Counted from the first letter of the stretch, positions 20,379 through 31,520 are shown. The stretch is 64,000 nt of DNA from Apiotrichum sp. Y4204 (GCA_025531455.1 JAMYHL010000062.1:1-64000); one strand, 5' to 3'. Numbers and translations are program-made. The notes: a model not told the origin generated them from the letters alone.

Positions 20379-22862
20379 GGTGGTGATGGGCGCCGGATTA
20401 GTGGTGATGGTAAAAACGGGAGTTGTTGAAGACGAGCGACCGTTGTCGTCCCGGAAGTTGAAGGATGGGAAAAAGAGTGTGGGGGGCTGTCCGTAGGCAG
20501 TCAAAGGATATTAGGTCGTGAACAAGTTTTTGTCCTGGATCGAAGAAAGAGTAGAGAAGAGAAGAGAAAAGGGTGGAGAGACAAGAAAGGAGAGAGGAGA
20601 ACACGATTAACACCCTCGTCCTGGATAACACCAGCCCTCTCAGCTGGCGGCCTCGTCTACTGTATGCTTGCACGCCGCACGCGCTCCCCGCGGCGACAGG
20701 GCGACAGACGATACGGCCGACAGTCAGTATCTGCGTAAAAGATCGTGTGAGCAGCGTGCATCGCTTCAGTCGGCTGCAATGGCTGCATGCTCCTCCTCCT
20801 CGCATGCCTCGCACACACTGCACTCTGCCACACTGCCAGCCCACGAGCCCACGTCTTCCCGTCGCGCGCAGCAGCATGCGTGCCACACCCTCACACCACC
20901 TCTTTTTTTTTGGGCACACTCATCGATACCATCGGGTTCCAAAAATAATCCTATGTACCCATGTCCCCCTCTCCTCTAGCAGCTGTGTCCCACTATCGGG
21001 GGGTGGAGTGAGCCCTGGCCATGCCCTGGAAGTCCCTGAGTTGTCGGCAGAACTGCTTGCGATATAAATAGCCTTCGGATTGGCAGGGGAAAAAACAGGA
21101 AAAGAAGGGATAAATCGCCGATCGCCGCAGATTAGGAATTGCGCAGCGCGCTGGATCCTCGGCGATCTACGATACAGGCCATTCTAAACCAGCGAGTATG
21201 ATGTTGCAGTGACAAGTGGGCAGCTGGCCAGCTGGGCAGGAGCACACGCGACGCGCTCGATAGCTCGTCCATGCATGACCTTCATCCTCGATCCTCAACC
21301 TCCTCAATTGACAGCCAACTGTCAGTTGTTGCGAGTGTTCAATTGCCCGAGATCCTGATGGTGGCTCAAACCGCAGTTAGAGGTCTCTTGGCATGGGATA
21401 TCGTGGTAGGATGTAATTCCAAGCCCCACACTCCGAATTTAGCCCTCCTCGCCCCTGGTGGAGGATGGAAGACCAGCAGTGGAGCAGTAGAGCAATGGAG
21501 ATGTGGAGCAGAGCAGTTCAAGCCGTTCCATCCGGTCTTCCACTGCTCCCCGCATGCCTGTGGGCAACATCCGATCTGGTTCCAAGTGTGAAACGGCAAC
21601 ACCGCCCTCGCTTTGGTGTGGATCCAGGAGTCGCATTCTCGTGTAAGCCCCTCGAGTTTGCGCCAACCAATGCTAACCAGTGCGTGCAGATCGCCTCATC
21701 GCACTCGAATGGCTTTGGACTTGTGACAGATAGCGCAGGTGTGCAAGTGGTGGGTTCAAGGCGCTGCACTAGCTGCTCCACGGCTCATCGTTTTCACCAT
21801 CGTTCACATGTCAGACGTCCTATGGCCCTATTGTCTTCTGAAGCCCTCCCGAGATCCCGAGACAGGTTGGCAGTGAACCCCGCACAAGCCGGTGTCACGC
21901 TCGTGCCCTATCTAACGCGTCCGCAGCCCTTAGCCGTCCGCAATGGCGTTCCGCACTCCTGCTCGCGTGCACACCTGTGTACGCCACCGCCGCACCGGTC
22001 CAAACTGGACAACGCGTCACATCAGCACACACAACTCCTAGTGTCCTGGCGAGCTGGTGATCCAGTGAGAGCTTGATGAGCGGGCACATCAGCGCACCAG
22101 TGCTCCCGCAACGCTCACGGATAATGGCACAAGCCTTTCTCGGCAGCACGGTTCAAGCAGTTATCTGGAGAATGAGAGCTTTCCTATAGTTCATCACACT
22201 CCACATACCGTACAGCTGCGCGATCTCACACAACACTCGCGCCCGACGGCCAGCATACCATCGATCCCTCGTCGAGCTGACGGGAGCAACAGGATTCAGG
22301 ATAGGTAGTGCCCTGGGGTTGATCGGAGTGATAGGAGCGGAGTGGGCGTGTTGCCTGCCAGCTCGTATCAGCAGCGTGTGATTCAGTGATTCAATGAGGG
22401 AGTGAGGGAGTGACGGCGGGTATGCGCGCCACGATCTATTTCCAGCCCCGCAACATGGTCAGCGGCTCGTGGGCTATCCGTGGCGCGTGGCAGCCTGGCA
22501 AGCAGCCATCCGACGCGGCAGGCCATCGTGTTGCCGTGCGGGACCACATCAACCAGCCGCAGGGAGTAGTGAGGCGGAGTTGGCGTGGAGTAGGTCGGCC
22601 ATCCATGCATCGACATCGCGACATCGAATATTGAATATCGACTCCCCTAAACGCGATCTGCCTCACTCCGAGGTCGGAGCTCGGATCCGAGCCCCGGTGT
22701 GGCAGTGGCAGGTGACGTCAACTTGACTGGACATTCCATGTCGACGCGTCGATGAAAAAAAGTGTGGCCCAACCGCGCTTTCCAACAACAATCCACTCTC
22801 TCTCCATACTCCAATCAGACCTCTGCCGTACTCTCGCATCTGGTCGTCTACTTTCCATTGCG
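20379..22862. other. Long divergent intergenic region
   Basis: About 2.5 kb separates the minus-strand chitin deacetylase from the plus-strand EVE gene. It begins with GA-rich sequence (20540-20610) just upstream of the deacetylase. No frame in it shows a recognisable protein or a consistent intron pattern. A single full CRE octamer lies near its right end. Confidence 0.45.
22713..22720. promoter_or_regulatory. Single TGACGTCA (CRE/ATF) motif upstream of the EVE gene
   Basis: A full palindromic octamer sits 143 bp upstream of the EVE-protein start, a plausible promoter distance. It is the same octamer that is doubled at 18108. An 8-mer can occur by chance, so a regulatory role is only suggested. 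Confidence 0.35.
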
Positions 22863-23402
22863 ATGCCGCCCACGCGCACATCCGACCCCCGCGCGCCCTC
22901 GGCATGGCTCATCGTCGCGTGCTCAAACCACGTCCGGCGCGGCGTCGCTGCGGGCTTTACGCAGGCGAACCATGGCAAGCGTTTCGGCCTCGACCGTATG
23001 CGGGTTGGCGATACGGTGGTGTGTTACTCGCCGACTATCGAGATGCGCCGCCGTCCGGGAGCGTTAACCACGACCACCGCGATGCCGGTTCCCGTTTCGG
23101 AACATTCTTGGGCGGATCCCACCCCGCCTTCTCACCCCCCGCGACCGCTCAAGGCGTTCACTGCCCTCGGGACTGTTATTTCTGAAGTGTACGCTGCCGA
23201 CGCTGCGTGTCCGTGGCGCCGCGACGTGGCGTGGGAAGCGACGGTGGATGTCCCTCTGGAAACTGTACGGGATCGCCTTGCGATGTGCGATGGGCCGTCG
23301 TGGGGGCGAAAACTCCAGAGTGGGGTCGTGGCGCTCGATGAGAGGGATGTGCGCGTGCTTCGTAGAGCGATGGTGCCGCAGGTTGAGACGGAGCAGGAGT
23401 AG
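22863..23402 (+). CDS. EVE-domain protein, UPF0310 (bacterial) type
   Basis: Single-exon 179-residue protein. EVE domains are PUA-like folds thought to bind modified bases in DNA or RNA. The fold's conserved blocks are all present: AWLIVACSNHVRRGVAAGF (residues 14-32), QANHGKR and the GD..V.YSP loop (34-57), KAFTALGTV (97-105), PWRRDVAWEA (117-126), WGRKLQSGV (147-155) and ERDVRVLRRAM (160-170). The RRGV..GF.QANHGK wording is that of actinobacterial UPF0310 proteins and unlike eukaryotic Thyn1. Residues 60-95 are a Pro/Thr-rich insertion absent from the bacterial form; it could hide an intron, but no good donor is seen. An upstream in-frame ATG at 22752 would add 37 residues; I prefer 22863, where the conserved fold begins. 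Biological role unknown. Confidence 0.82.
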   Translation: MPPTRTSDPRAPSAWLIVACSNHVRRGVAAGFTQANHGKRFGLDRMRVGDTVVCYSPTIEMRRRPGALTTTTAMPVPVSEHSWADPTPPSHPPRPLKAFTALGTVISEVYAADAACPWRRDVAWEATVDVPLETVRDRLAMCDGPSWGRKLQSGVVALDERDVRVLRRAMVPQVETEQE

Positions 23403-23688
23403 AGGACTGGAATAGGGTTTTGTTGTTTGGTATTACTGATGTAACTGATGGGTCGTGGATCCAGGCGCTGCAAACCCTTGTGGTGGTGTAGTCGATACTA
23501 AATTCATCATGAACACTACATTTCTGAGACGACCTGCCTCTGTGCGTCGAAGGGGAATGGCTTGACTACAGTATATTGGTGGATGACTCGTTTATTTCAG
23601 GCATTGGAACGACATGAGGTAGAAGATGGAAAGGTCGAAGTGAGTTGCTTGCTCAGTGAAGGGCCTATGGCATCGAAACGAGGCTGTA

Positions 23689-24516
23689 TTACTGAACGTC
23701 AGCATTGTCCAATAGACAGCTTACTTCAATGAACAGCAACGTGTCAATGAAGTGATTGACATCGCCATAACCAGTCTCTTCCGTTGAACAGATGAAAGTC
23801 CTGAACAAAGCAAAGCCGTACTTGGGAGGAAGGCGCCTGAAAAACTCGTACGCTTTCTTGACACGTGACTCCCGGCTCTTCAGAGATTTTCCCTGTCCCA
23901 TGTCCATCAAGCTGCCGACATTGATAACCCGAAGAACAGCATTCCGCAGAGAATCATCATCGAACATGACGGCGAGGAGAAACACCACCTGTATTTCGAT
24001 TTCGTCGTCGTTCAACGCAGACCACACCGCGCGCGTGAGAACATGAATAGCCACTTGGCCGTTGTATTTGTTCAAGAACTCTGCGAGGCGAACAATCAAA
24101 ACGGTAGGGAATTCCGGAAAGTATGGCCAAAAGCACTTGTCGCGACAGTGGGAGAACTCCAGAAAGTGGGAAATGATTTCGGCTGTTTCGATTTCTGGAT
24201 CGGTGAACGTGATGGTGTTATCACCGCTCGAGTTGGGAATAGAAATGAGATCACGGAGTACAGTGCTGTGAGGATATAAGTGACTCCCTCGCTGCATTAC
24301 TCACCTTGCAGCCATGAGCCGGTACTTGGGCACACGGAAGCGTACATTATCGGAACTGATGATAATGATGTCACCCTTGGTCCAGACAGGGTTGTCGGTG
24401 ATCTCGTCCGAGTGATTGTCGGGGCTCGCAGGACTGTTGGTGGGCTTGTCCTTCGAGCCGGTGGTAGCTGGGTCTGCGTCAACGCGGCGGGTTTATGTCT
24501 ACTCACTGGCAGACAT
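23689..24516 (-). CDS. BTB/POZ-like paralogue, array copy 1
   Basis: First (rightmost in transcription order) member of the array. Four coding pieces are inferred: 24507-24516 (10 nt), 24305-24473, 23725-24265, and a last piece that is only the stop codon after a GTAAGC...TTCAG intron. This gives 240 residues. The BTB-like core reads TKGDIIIISSDNVRFRVPKY, then after the phase-2 intron S-TVLRDLISIP, then TFTDPEIETAEIISHFLEF and a helical C-terminal half ending FFRRLPPKYGFALFRTF. BTB domains mediate dimerisation and often link substrates to Cul3 ligases; no partner domain is present here, so the function is unknown. The N-terminal linker (PATTGSKDKPTNSPASPDN) is unique to this copy. Confidence 0.72.
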
Positions 24517-25293
24517 TGTCGCGATTCTCGAGAAGGAAGATAAAGAGGATATGGGCGGGTGGCGAAAAGAGCGGTCGAGAAAGGAGAGTAGAGAAAGAAG
24601 AGAGAAGGAGAAGTGATGATGAGACCAGAGTCTTATGGGAGGCCGGAGCTGGACGTGGGAAGAAGACAAAATGCGCCGTGTTTGTTGGGCGCAGAGCGCC
24701 GGTTGACGGTGGCCAGTTGTCGTGCGGCGCGGATCCGAAGAGCTGATGTTGTGAGCATTGGTCACTGGAGATCACTGGGCACTGATGATATTCCCAGCTT
24801 TCGAGGATCCGAGGTCAAAGCGACAAGCTGTCACGACCGCTGTTCACATGCTTTCACAGCCCTCCTATTCATGCTTCGTCTCGCCCTCGCCCCTACCTCC
24901 CAGATGAAGCTCCCACGCTCATGTGGGACGTGCTGCGACGGAATACTGCATTGTCTAGTGATCTAGTATATATGCAACACTATCAGGTGCATCGCGCATT
25001 GCCTTGCCAAAGGCGGAAGAAGCGATGCATGAATCATATCGTAGATCGTATAAAAGCCGCCTTAAATGCCTGAGCATATATGTGCGGCGGCGCGGATACA
25101 TACAATGGCAACGCTTAAGATGGTGAGCGAGACCGAGGTCCGAGAGGATGGAAGCTAGGAAGCTACTGAACGGGAACGTGTCACGTGATGTTTCTACATG
25201 CCTATGCAGTCGATCAGGCTGGAGGCGTTGGGAACGTGGAGGCGCTGGAACATGGGGGACGACACGCTTTTGACGCTTTGATAAGGAAGCTCG
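24517..25293. other. Spacer within the BTB-like array
   Basis: About 0.8 kb between array copies 1 and 2. It contains the presumed promoter of copy 1 (GA-rich at 24530-24620) and a TATA-like stretch near 25010-25080. No coding frame is recognised. Confidence 0.4.
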
Positions 25294-26059
25294 TCACGAG
25301 CGCTCGTATTCCTGAAGGTTAGCAGAAGACATGAGACAAAAATCACCTCGGCATCTTCGAGCGCTTTATCATAGAGCATGCGGGGGTCTATCTTGCTCTC
25401 CATGCTCGCCGCTCCCCGAGACATCGCGTATGCGAACTTAGCTGGGAGGGCCTTGAAGAATGCAAACGCCTCGTGGGGACGCGTCAGGAGTGGGTCTTCA
25501 TGCAGAAGTTGGTCGAATGGAATATTTTCAAGAACTTGGTTGCACAACGTGTGCTCGTCAAGATGGAGACCCAAGAGGAAGGCGCATTGGAAGGTGATGG
25601 CCTCACGATGAAAGGACGTCCAAGCCTCCCCAATAAGGATAGCGAGAAGCATTTTGCAATCATATTTTTTGAGGAACAGAACCATGGGCAAAATATTACT
25701 CGGAAACAAGTCTAGCGCCTTGAGGTCGGCCGCGCAAAGTTTTAAGAAAAGGCGCACAACTTCTGCGCTCTCGATTTCGGGGTCGATAAACTCGATGGCG
25801 TTGTCGGTCCTGTTATTGGGGATGGAAATGAGATCGCAAAGAGTGGCGCTGTTTATGAGCACAAACCGACAAAGTATTTTCCACCAACAGGACTCACCTT
25901 CCCGCATTGATGAGTTGTTTGGGGACGCGAAAACGGACGTTATCGGCGCTGATGATGGTGATATCACCGGCCGTCCATTTAGGGTCGTTGACGATGTCCG
26001 CGGGGGCGACTAACGGGTGTGAGCTCTCGGCACCTGCGTACTGGCTTACTGGTAGACAT
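25294..26059 (-). CDS. BTB/POZ-like paralogue, array copy 2
   Basis: Start at 26059 encodes MST plus one base, then a 40-nt intron (GTAAGC...GTTAG) leads to the core WTAGDITIISADNVRFRVPK. The second junction again falls inside a Ser codon before ATLCDLISIPNN, where Cys replaces the usual Arg. The region IEFIDPEIESAEVVRLFLKL and the helical half (FAFFKALPAKFAYAMS) follow. A last intron ending CTTCAG leads to a five-residue tail and the stop at 25294. The reading frame looks intact, so it is probably a gene. The function is unknown, as for the other copies. Confidence 0.7.
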
Positions 26060-27160
26060 TGTGTAACGGTCAAGAATAGCGGGGTGCCGGGGTGCTAATG
26101 ATCTTATGAAAGAGACGACAGCAGCCGCGTAGAGTGGAACGGGGGACCGCCAAAGGAGGATGGGAAGTGGGAAGCGGAGAATGAAGAATTGAGGAAAGGA
26201 AGAGGGTGGTGTGGATAAAAGTGCCTATATATGTACGAGAAAGCAAAGAGAAGCTCTATCCAGCACGACTGCAGGGCGACGCTGACGCGCTGACGACAGC
26301 CTGTGGTCGACGGCGGTTGACTGTTGGCGGCCCTTTGCTATGTGGCATGACGATCAACAGCGATCATCAACCATCTCGTGGTCGTGTGGCAGAGACTCCA
26401 CGAGGCCAAGAGCAAAGTTGGAGATTGTCATAAACACCTTCGCTCGGTTGTCACAGTATCATCTCTCAAGATAGGAGTTTATATCACACCCTTGCGCCAT
26501 TCTCAAGATTTGATGAAGATCGTATGAGCTCTCGCCCGGAAGAGAGAGCTTTTGAAGAGGGCGTAGACATAGGTTGACTGGGGAGCTCACTGCCTCTCGG
26601 CCTGTTGACGGTTCGCACTGCATGAACGAGACAAGCCGTTGTACCTGAATCATCTTCATTGCATCGCGAAAGCTGCCGGCAGCTAGTGTGTCGTTATGCT
26701 TTCGGGCTTCAGGAGTCATGACTCCTGGAGCCAAAGACACTGGCGACGACAGCCTGCCGTGGACGGTGGTTGATTGTTGCGGCGCCGTTGTACAGTAGAT
26801 GAGGCGGACGATCAAGGGAGACCTTTGGCCATTGGGACAAACTTCCTTTGCTGATCATTAATTCAACACTGTCTCCACTCCTGCTCCCCCGTCCTCTCTT
26901 TCATCTGGCAATGGGTTGATTTTCCTTCCCTGCTAGAGCTCCGCGCAGCGCACATCAACAACTGCTCACCAGGCGTGGAAACGCATACCCGACACCTGGC
27001 ATTGAGTGAGATGATGATGATATGATGACAGATGATTTAGCTAATTACACATGTATTCGATCCGGCTTTTGGCCCCAATCACATTCCTGCGTCTGTCGCA
27101 TCCTCCGCTAAGCGGTGTTTAGGACAAGGTAACCCCCTCACCAAACAGTGACGGAAGAGA
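26060..27160. other. Gene-poor gap in the BTB-like array
   Basis: The roughly 1.1-kb space between copies 2 and 3 is the widest gap in the array apart from the retrotransposon, and it contains the relic at 26645-26719. Nothing else in it reads as a gene, which fits a deleted or eroded copy. Confidence 0.4.
26645..26719 (-). pseudogene. Relic of a BTB-like array copy (C-terminal exon end)
   Basis: About 25 codons resemble the end of the long exon of the neighbouring paralogues: LAAGSFRDAMKMIQ followed by a GT at the conserved exon end, compared with copy 3 (ASLFRETMELIQ) and the last-but-one copy (LAANTFSGVIHMIR). No matching BTB core is found upstream on the minus strand, so this looks like the remnant of a decayed copy. 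Confidence 0.4.
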
Positions 27161-27987
27161 TCACTTCTTCTCTTTCTGCAAGTTAGCAATGCCTAAACGC
27201 AACAAACTACCTGGATTAACTCCATGGTCTCGCGAAAGAGCGAAGCAGGTTGCGTGTTGCCAACCGCGCGGTCTTGAGAAGGCGTCCCCACTGCCATACA
27301 CAACGCATAAGCATAGTCCGGGGGGAGTTGCTTGAAGAAGTGGTAGTGGTAGATTGATGGATCAGCCCACTGGCTGGTCACTTTGAGAAGGTCTTTCAAC
27401 CCTCTCGTGGTAATGACGGAGCAGCACAATTCGATGTTCTGGAGGACGACACCAAGACGGAATGCCGTGCAGGTATTAATTGCGTCGTCTCGAGAAAGCG
27501 CCTCCCATACCTTGCCGCTTAACACGTTTGAAGGAAGCTGGCAGTTGTACTTCTGCAGAAACTTGATCACCGCAAAGATGAAATCAGTTTTGGAATGAAA
27601 ATCCATGTGCTTTACTTCTGCGTCGCCTCTGCAGAGTAACAGAAACACACGGATGACCTTGGCATTTTCGATCTCCGGGTCGGTGAACTCAATCGTGTTA
27701 TCATTGTCGGGCGCGCCGAAAGCAATTGCGTCGGCCAGAACAGCGCTTCAGGATTAGTATGATACCATTTCATGTCACTTACCTTCCGCCGAGAATAATG
27801 TGCTTGGGAACGCGGAAGGATACGTTGTCGGTACTAATGAGAACGATATCGCCGGTGGTCCAGTCTGGGTCGTCCGTGAGTGGTTGTGGCTGGGGCGCGG
27901 ATAACTCGTAGTAGCCGGACGGAATGCCAAAGGCGTCGGCAGAGACTGAGTCAGTAGTATACTTGTGGTGTACGTACTGGTGGCCAT
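27161..27987 (-). CDS. BTB/POZ-like paralogue, array copy 3
   Basis: Start 27987 (MAT plus one base), then a 32-nt intron. The second exon is longer than in other copies (ISADAFGIPSGYYELSAP linker) and reaches the core WTTGDIVLISTDNVSFRVPK. After the phase-2 intron comes S-AVLADAIAF, where the usual RDL is replaced, then IEFTDPEIENAKVIRVFLLL, KFLQKYNCQLPSNVL and FFKQLPPDYAYAL. The last exon is inferred from CAG followed by KEKK and a stop at 27161. The frame is open throughout. The changed RDL segment suggests relaxed constraint or divergence in this copy. Confidence 0.7.
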
Positions 27988-28446
27988 GGTGATGCGGCAA
28001 GAGAGCTATGCGCTTGGGAAGAGGCTAAGTCAACGGAGTGATAAAGAAAGAGAGAGAGGGAAAAGAAAGAGGTCGATGAGAAGAGCAAGGTGAGCACACC
28101 GCTCTTAAATAGATGAGAACAGACTGTCAGGGTGGCCGCCAGACACCAGAGGCGGGCCAGAGGGAAGCTTGGGAAAGATGGGCCTCGGGCGCTGCTTGTC
28201 GCTGTCGCTATGACAACCGACGCCAACAAGTCATCACCGCAGGGGCAGGCATTGGGCGCCGCAATGGCTCTGTGCGTGGGAGGGCGTAAGAAGCAGAACG
28301 ACGAGGAACACTAGGCCCCTGTCCAGACAACCCCCAAACCAGACAGCGGCGGAGCCAGGTAGGACTATGTATTCATCAGTTGTACCACCCTAGCATATGT
28401 ATGTAGCATTCGAGAAAATGGGGTCGCTGGTTGCCCATAACTCCAT
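27988..28446. other. Spacer within the BTB-like array
   Basis: The promoter side of copy 3 and the 3' flank of copy 4. GA-rich near 28040-28090. No gene seen. Confidence 0.4.
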
Positions 28447-29228
28447 CTATGTCTTCTGTCGTTTAATTTTCGCAGCCAGTTGATTGCTCGATGAACGCTT
28501 TGCGGCAGTTTTGGACTTCTTCTCGATTGTCTGTTCAGGGGTCAACAGAAGGACCATAAGTAAGAAGGGAGAAGCAGGACAATACGGACCTGTGCGGCCT
28601 CCAGAGCATCGCTGAATAGTATCTTAAAACGTTCACCAGGGCTCTCCGAATGCGTTTCAAGGAAGGCATAGAGGTATGGCATGGAGAGATGGCGAAGGTA
28701 CGCGTAGGGCATCTGGCGGTGAACCTCGTTGGCGCTTGTGGGTTTCCATTGGTCCATGGTATGTTTGCAGAGACCCTCATCATCGAGGTGACTGGCAATA
28801 AGGTATACCAAGGCGTTAGTGTCGTTCTGGTTTGGGCAGACACAGTTGTGGAGATACGCTTTGAGGATCTTGATCTCCCGTTGGCAGTCGTACTTCTGAA
28901 GGAAACCGACGACCGACACGAATGTCACGTCAAGGGTAGATGAATCGAAGTCACCCTCGGAAAGCGAGAGGAAGAGATGGAGAACGTCCGCACACTCGAT
29001 ATCGTGATCGGTAAAAGAGATTGTGTTGTCATCGGTGGGAATTGCCATCAAGTCGCGAAACACGGAGCCTCCGCCGAGAAGGTACTTTGATACCTGGAAC
29101 CGTACATTGTCGGCACTGATGAGGGTAATCTCGCCCGTGGTCCAGCGCTCGTCGTCGGTGATTGGGGCTGCATAAGCTCTGCCGGCCGCGTTCTTCTTAC
29201 TTTCAGATCTACGGGTCGAAACAGACAT
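28447..29228 (-). CDS. BTB/POZ-like paralogue, array copy 4, with basic tail
   Basis: Start 29228. A 33-nt intron (GTAAGAAG...TATGCAG) is inferred after MSVSTRRSE plus one base; the frame is also open across it, so it may be retained. Core: WTTGEITLISADNVRFQVSK, GGS-VFRDLMAIPTDDN, ISFTDHDIECADVLHLFLSL, GFLQKYDCQREIKIL. The last intron (GTCCGT...GAACAG) leads to a basic tail, TIEKKSKTAAKRSSSNQLAA then KIKRQKT, longer than in the other copies and resembling a nuclear localisation signal. That hints at a nuclear role for this copy, but is inference. Confidence 0.7.
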
Positions 29229-29821
29229 GTTGCGACCGTTTCGAGATACACCGAGAGCTTAGGAAAGGGAGTGAGGACACGCAGGGAATTGAATGAGAGA
29301 TTAAGAATGAGAGTAACGGGGAGATGTGGAAACGAGGAGAAGACAAGAGCAGTAAGAAGTGGAGACGAGGTGAGAGGTTGGGATGAGACGAGAAGTCAAG
29401 GCGGTGCTGTGAGAGTTTAGTCAAGATCGCAGTGAGCACACTGTACAACAAGCGAACACGGTCCCACGTCGTGTCCGCTTTCTCACGCCCTTTCAATCTC
29501 CTCACACTGACGCCCAAAACAGTGAGACTGAGAAATGGACAGATGGTGAGATCCACCTGGCTACCGTCTCAGCAACTGCGGGGAGGATGAATGACGCTGG
29601 TTCTCGTTGGCGTATGTCGCTTATACACAGTACGTCGTTCTGTCATACTATCAGCCTTTTCGTGTCGTAAATATCTTATCGAGGGGGATGGGTGGCCTTG
29701 TCGCGAGGGTCCCGTTCGGAATTGTATATCGTGAATGAGTCTTCGTACCAGATTGAGCAGAGGTGATGGGCTTGTAATGTACGTATGTTCACGGCATGAA
29801 ATGGCGTAACTTGGATGGTGT
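29229..29821. other. Spacer within the BTB-like array
   Basis: About 0.6 kb between copies 4 and 5, holding the presumed copy 4 promoter. No coding frame is recognised. Confidence 0.4.
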
Positions 29822-30588
29822 TCATTGCTCTGAAGAATAGTTTTTCTGCGAGATCAGCCAGACCGAAATTGCCCAAACAACAGTCACACCTAAATACACA
29901 CCTGGGTGTGCTGAACAGCTGTCTCAAAGACGGGGGAGGAATTTGGGTTGAAGATTCTGGCCGACATTGCTTCGAGAAGGGCGTGTGCATAGGTGGATGG
30001 GAGGAGGCGGAACAGCGCATACGAAATGACACCGTCCGTGTACACATCAGGATTTTGCGGAGGAGGAGCTACGCCCCATGATTTGATTGCTCGTACGCAC
30101 ATATCGTTGTCTTGGAGATGGCTGCCAATGACGAACAAAAGTGGAGGATCATAATTGTTGGTGTGTATTCCCTTCCACAATATTGCGTTAAGATACTCCA
30201 AGTCACGTTGACAGTCGTACTTCCTGAGAAAGTCGATGGTCGCAACGAGCGTAGTGTCCACCTCGAGCTTGAATTCACCTTGACTGAGAAATAGGAAGCG
30301 GCGAATGACCTCCGCGCTTTCGATGTCCTCGTCCGTGAAGGCAATCATATCATTTCCCGTGTCAGGAAGGGAAATGGTGTCGCGGAATACTGCACTGCGG
30401 GGCGTAAGGTTTTCTGTCTCACATCATGACCTTCTCCTCACCTTCCCGAGAGTAGGTATTTTGGAATACGAAAGCGCACGTTATCGGCGCTAATGAGCGC
30501 CATGTCGCCGGTCTTCCAGTGCTCGTCGTCGGTGATGGGGATGGGAGCTGCGTCAGCGCAGTTGAGGGGAATACTCACTTTCGGGCAT
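29822..30588 (-). CDS. BTB/POZ-like paralogue, array copy 5
   Basis: Exon 1 is ten bases (ATG CCC GAA A), followed by a 31-nt intron, one of the shortest in the window. The core is HWKTGDMALISADNVRFRIP, then S-AVFRDTISLPDTGND, IAFTDEDIESAEVIRRFLFL, DFLRKYDCQRDLEYL and ALFRLLPSTYAHALL. The last exon encodes KNYSSEQ after a GTGTGT...TCGCAG intron. The array's shared plan is fully visible, which makes this a good reference copy. Function unknown. Confidence 0.74.
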
Positions 30589-31095
30589 TTCTGGATGTCT
30601 CAGGAACGTTAAATGTGATCTGGAGAGATGAAGTGTTGAATGATGATAAACCATGAGGGAAGGGGGGAAATGACGGTCTGTGGAAAGTTGGAAGGGAAGA
30701 GTGTCAGCATATCGTGCCGCCTCGCAGTGGAAATTGGCCCAGAGCGGGTGCGTCGGGGCGCAAGCCGTCTTTCTCGCTGACGACATCGAAAGTATCAGCC
30801 AGTGGGGAGTGTTTGGGTGCTATCTAAATCGTGAAGAAAGCTCGGGGTCAGTTAGAGCTGGGTAGGGACGTTACTCGACATCCATCAATGGTATGGCCAT
30901 ACTATCTCATCATCAGCTCGGCCTATTGACATAAGCACCCGCAAGTTGGCGGTGGTTCGCGATCGTATTCCGTTGTAATGTTGCGCTCAATACATGCGTT
31001 GCGGGTTCAGAGATATGTTTCGTCAGCACACGAGATCGGTCGTGTTCGGCAGCGGGAGCTTGAATCCAGCGTAAGGATTAATGAACCTTGAGTTC
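30589..31095. other. Spacer within the BTB-like array
   Basis: About 0.5 kb between copy 5 and the 3' end of the interrupted copy. No gene seen. Confidence 0.4.
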
Positions 31096-31314
31096 TTAAC
31101 CACCCGACATTGCGGATGGATCGGCCTGCTGGAAGGTGAGCCAGGGAAGTGACAGTGCACAGAGACAGTCCACGGACCTGTATCTTGCCAACAGCTATGG
31201 AGAAATGTTGTCTAAGGTCGCCAACAGTGGCCCCCGTCCAAGCGGCTTTAAGGAAGACATCATTGTAGGGGGGCGGAAGACGTTTGAAGCACTCGTACGG
31301 ACGAAAGTGCTCCA
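31096..31314 (-). pseudogene. 3' part of BTB-like copy 6, cut off by a retrotransposon
   Basis: Reading on the minus strand from the target duplication, the frame continues the C-terminal half of the family (HFRPYECFKRLPPPYNDVFL, then a TVGDLRQHFSIAVGKIQ-like end). An intron (GTCCGT...TTCCAG) and a last exon ending in SGG and a stop at 31096 follow. Its 5' part lies at 36418-37001 on the far side of the element. No stop or frameshift is seen in this fragment, so the insertion seems to be the only lesion. Confidence 0.78.
31310..31314. repeat. Target site duplication, left copy (CTCCA)
   Basis: CTCCA directly abuts the left LTR and is repeated exactly at 36418-36422 after the right LTR. Five bases is the usual duplication size for copia elements. 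Confidence 0.9.
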
Positions 31315-31335
31315 AGTCGAAGTCGCGACGGCTGC

Positions 31336-31360
31336 TAACCCGGAACTTAGTTCCGGGTTA
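31336..31360. repeat. Perfect 25-nt palindromic hairpin in left LTR (copy 1)
   Basis: Arms TAACCCGGAAC and GTTCCGGGTTA flank a 3-nt loop (TTA). A second copy with loop TAA lies at 31521-31545; both recur in the right LTR at 36056-36080 and 36241-36265. Confidence 0.95.
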
Positions 31361-31520
31361 ACATGGCAAAAGCGCTTTGCTCCTATTCGGTCAATTCTGC
31401 ACCGATCATGCTCAAACTTGGTGAGCATGTATTTAACCATTGGGAATACATGTGTACCAAGTTTGGTATGCATTGGTGCACAACCGGATGTGTGGCAAGG
31501 AATCGGGTGCCAAAGCTTGC

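Noticed and set aside
20573..22076. Several 100-200 codon frames in the long chitin deacetylase-EVE spacer
   Set aside because: Compositionally biased, mutually overlapping, no domains, no consistent introns.
22752..22862. N-terminal extension of the EVE protein from an upstream ATG
   Set aside because: The 37 extra residues lie before the conserved fold, look like a pyrimidine-rich leader, and a better-placed ATG exists at 22863.
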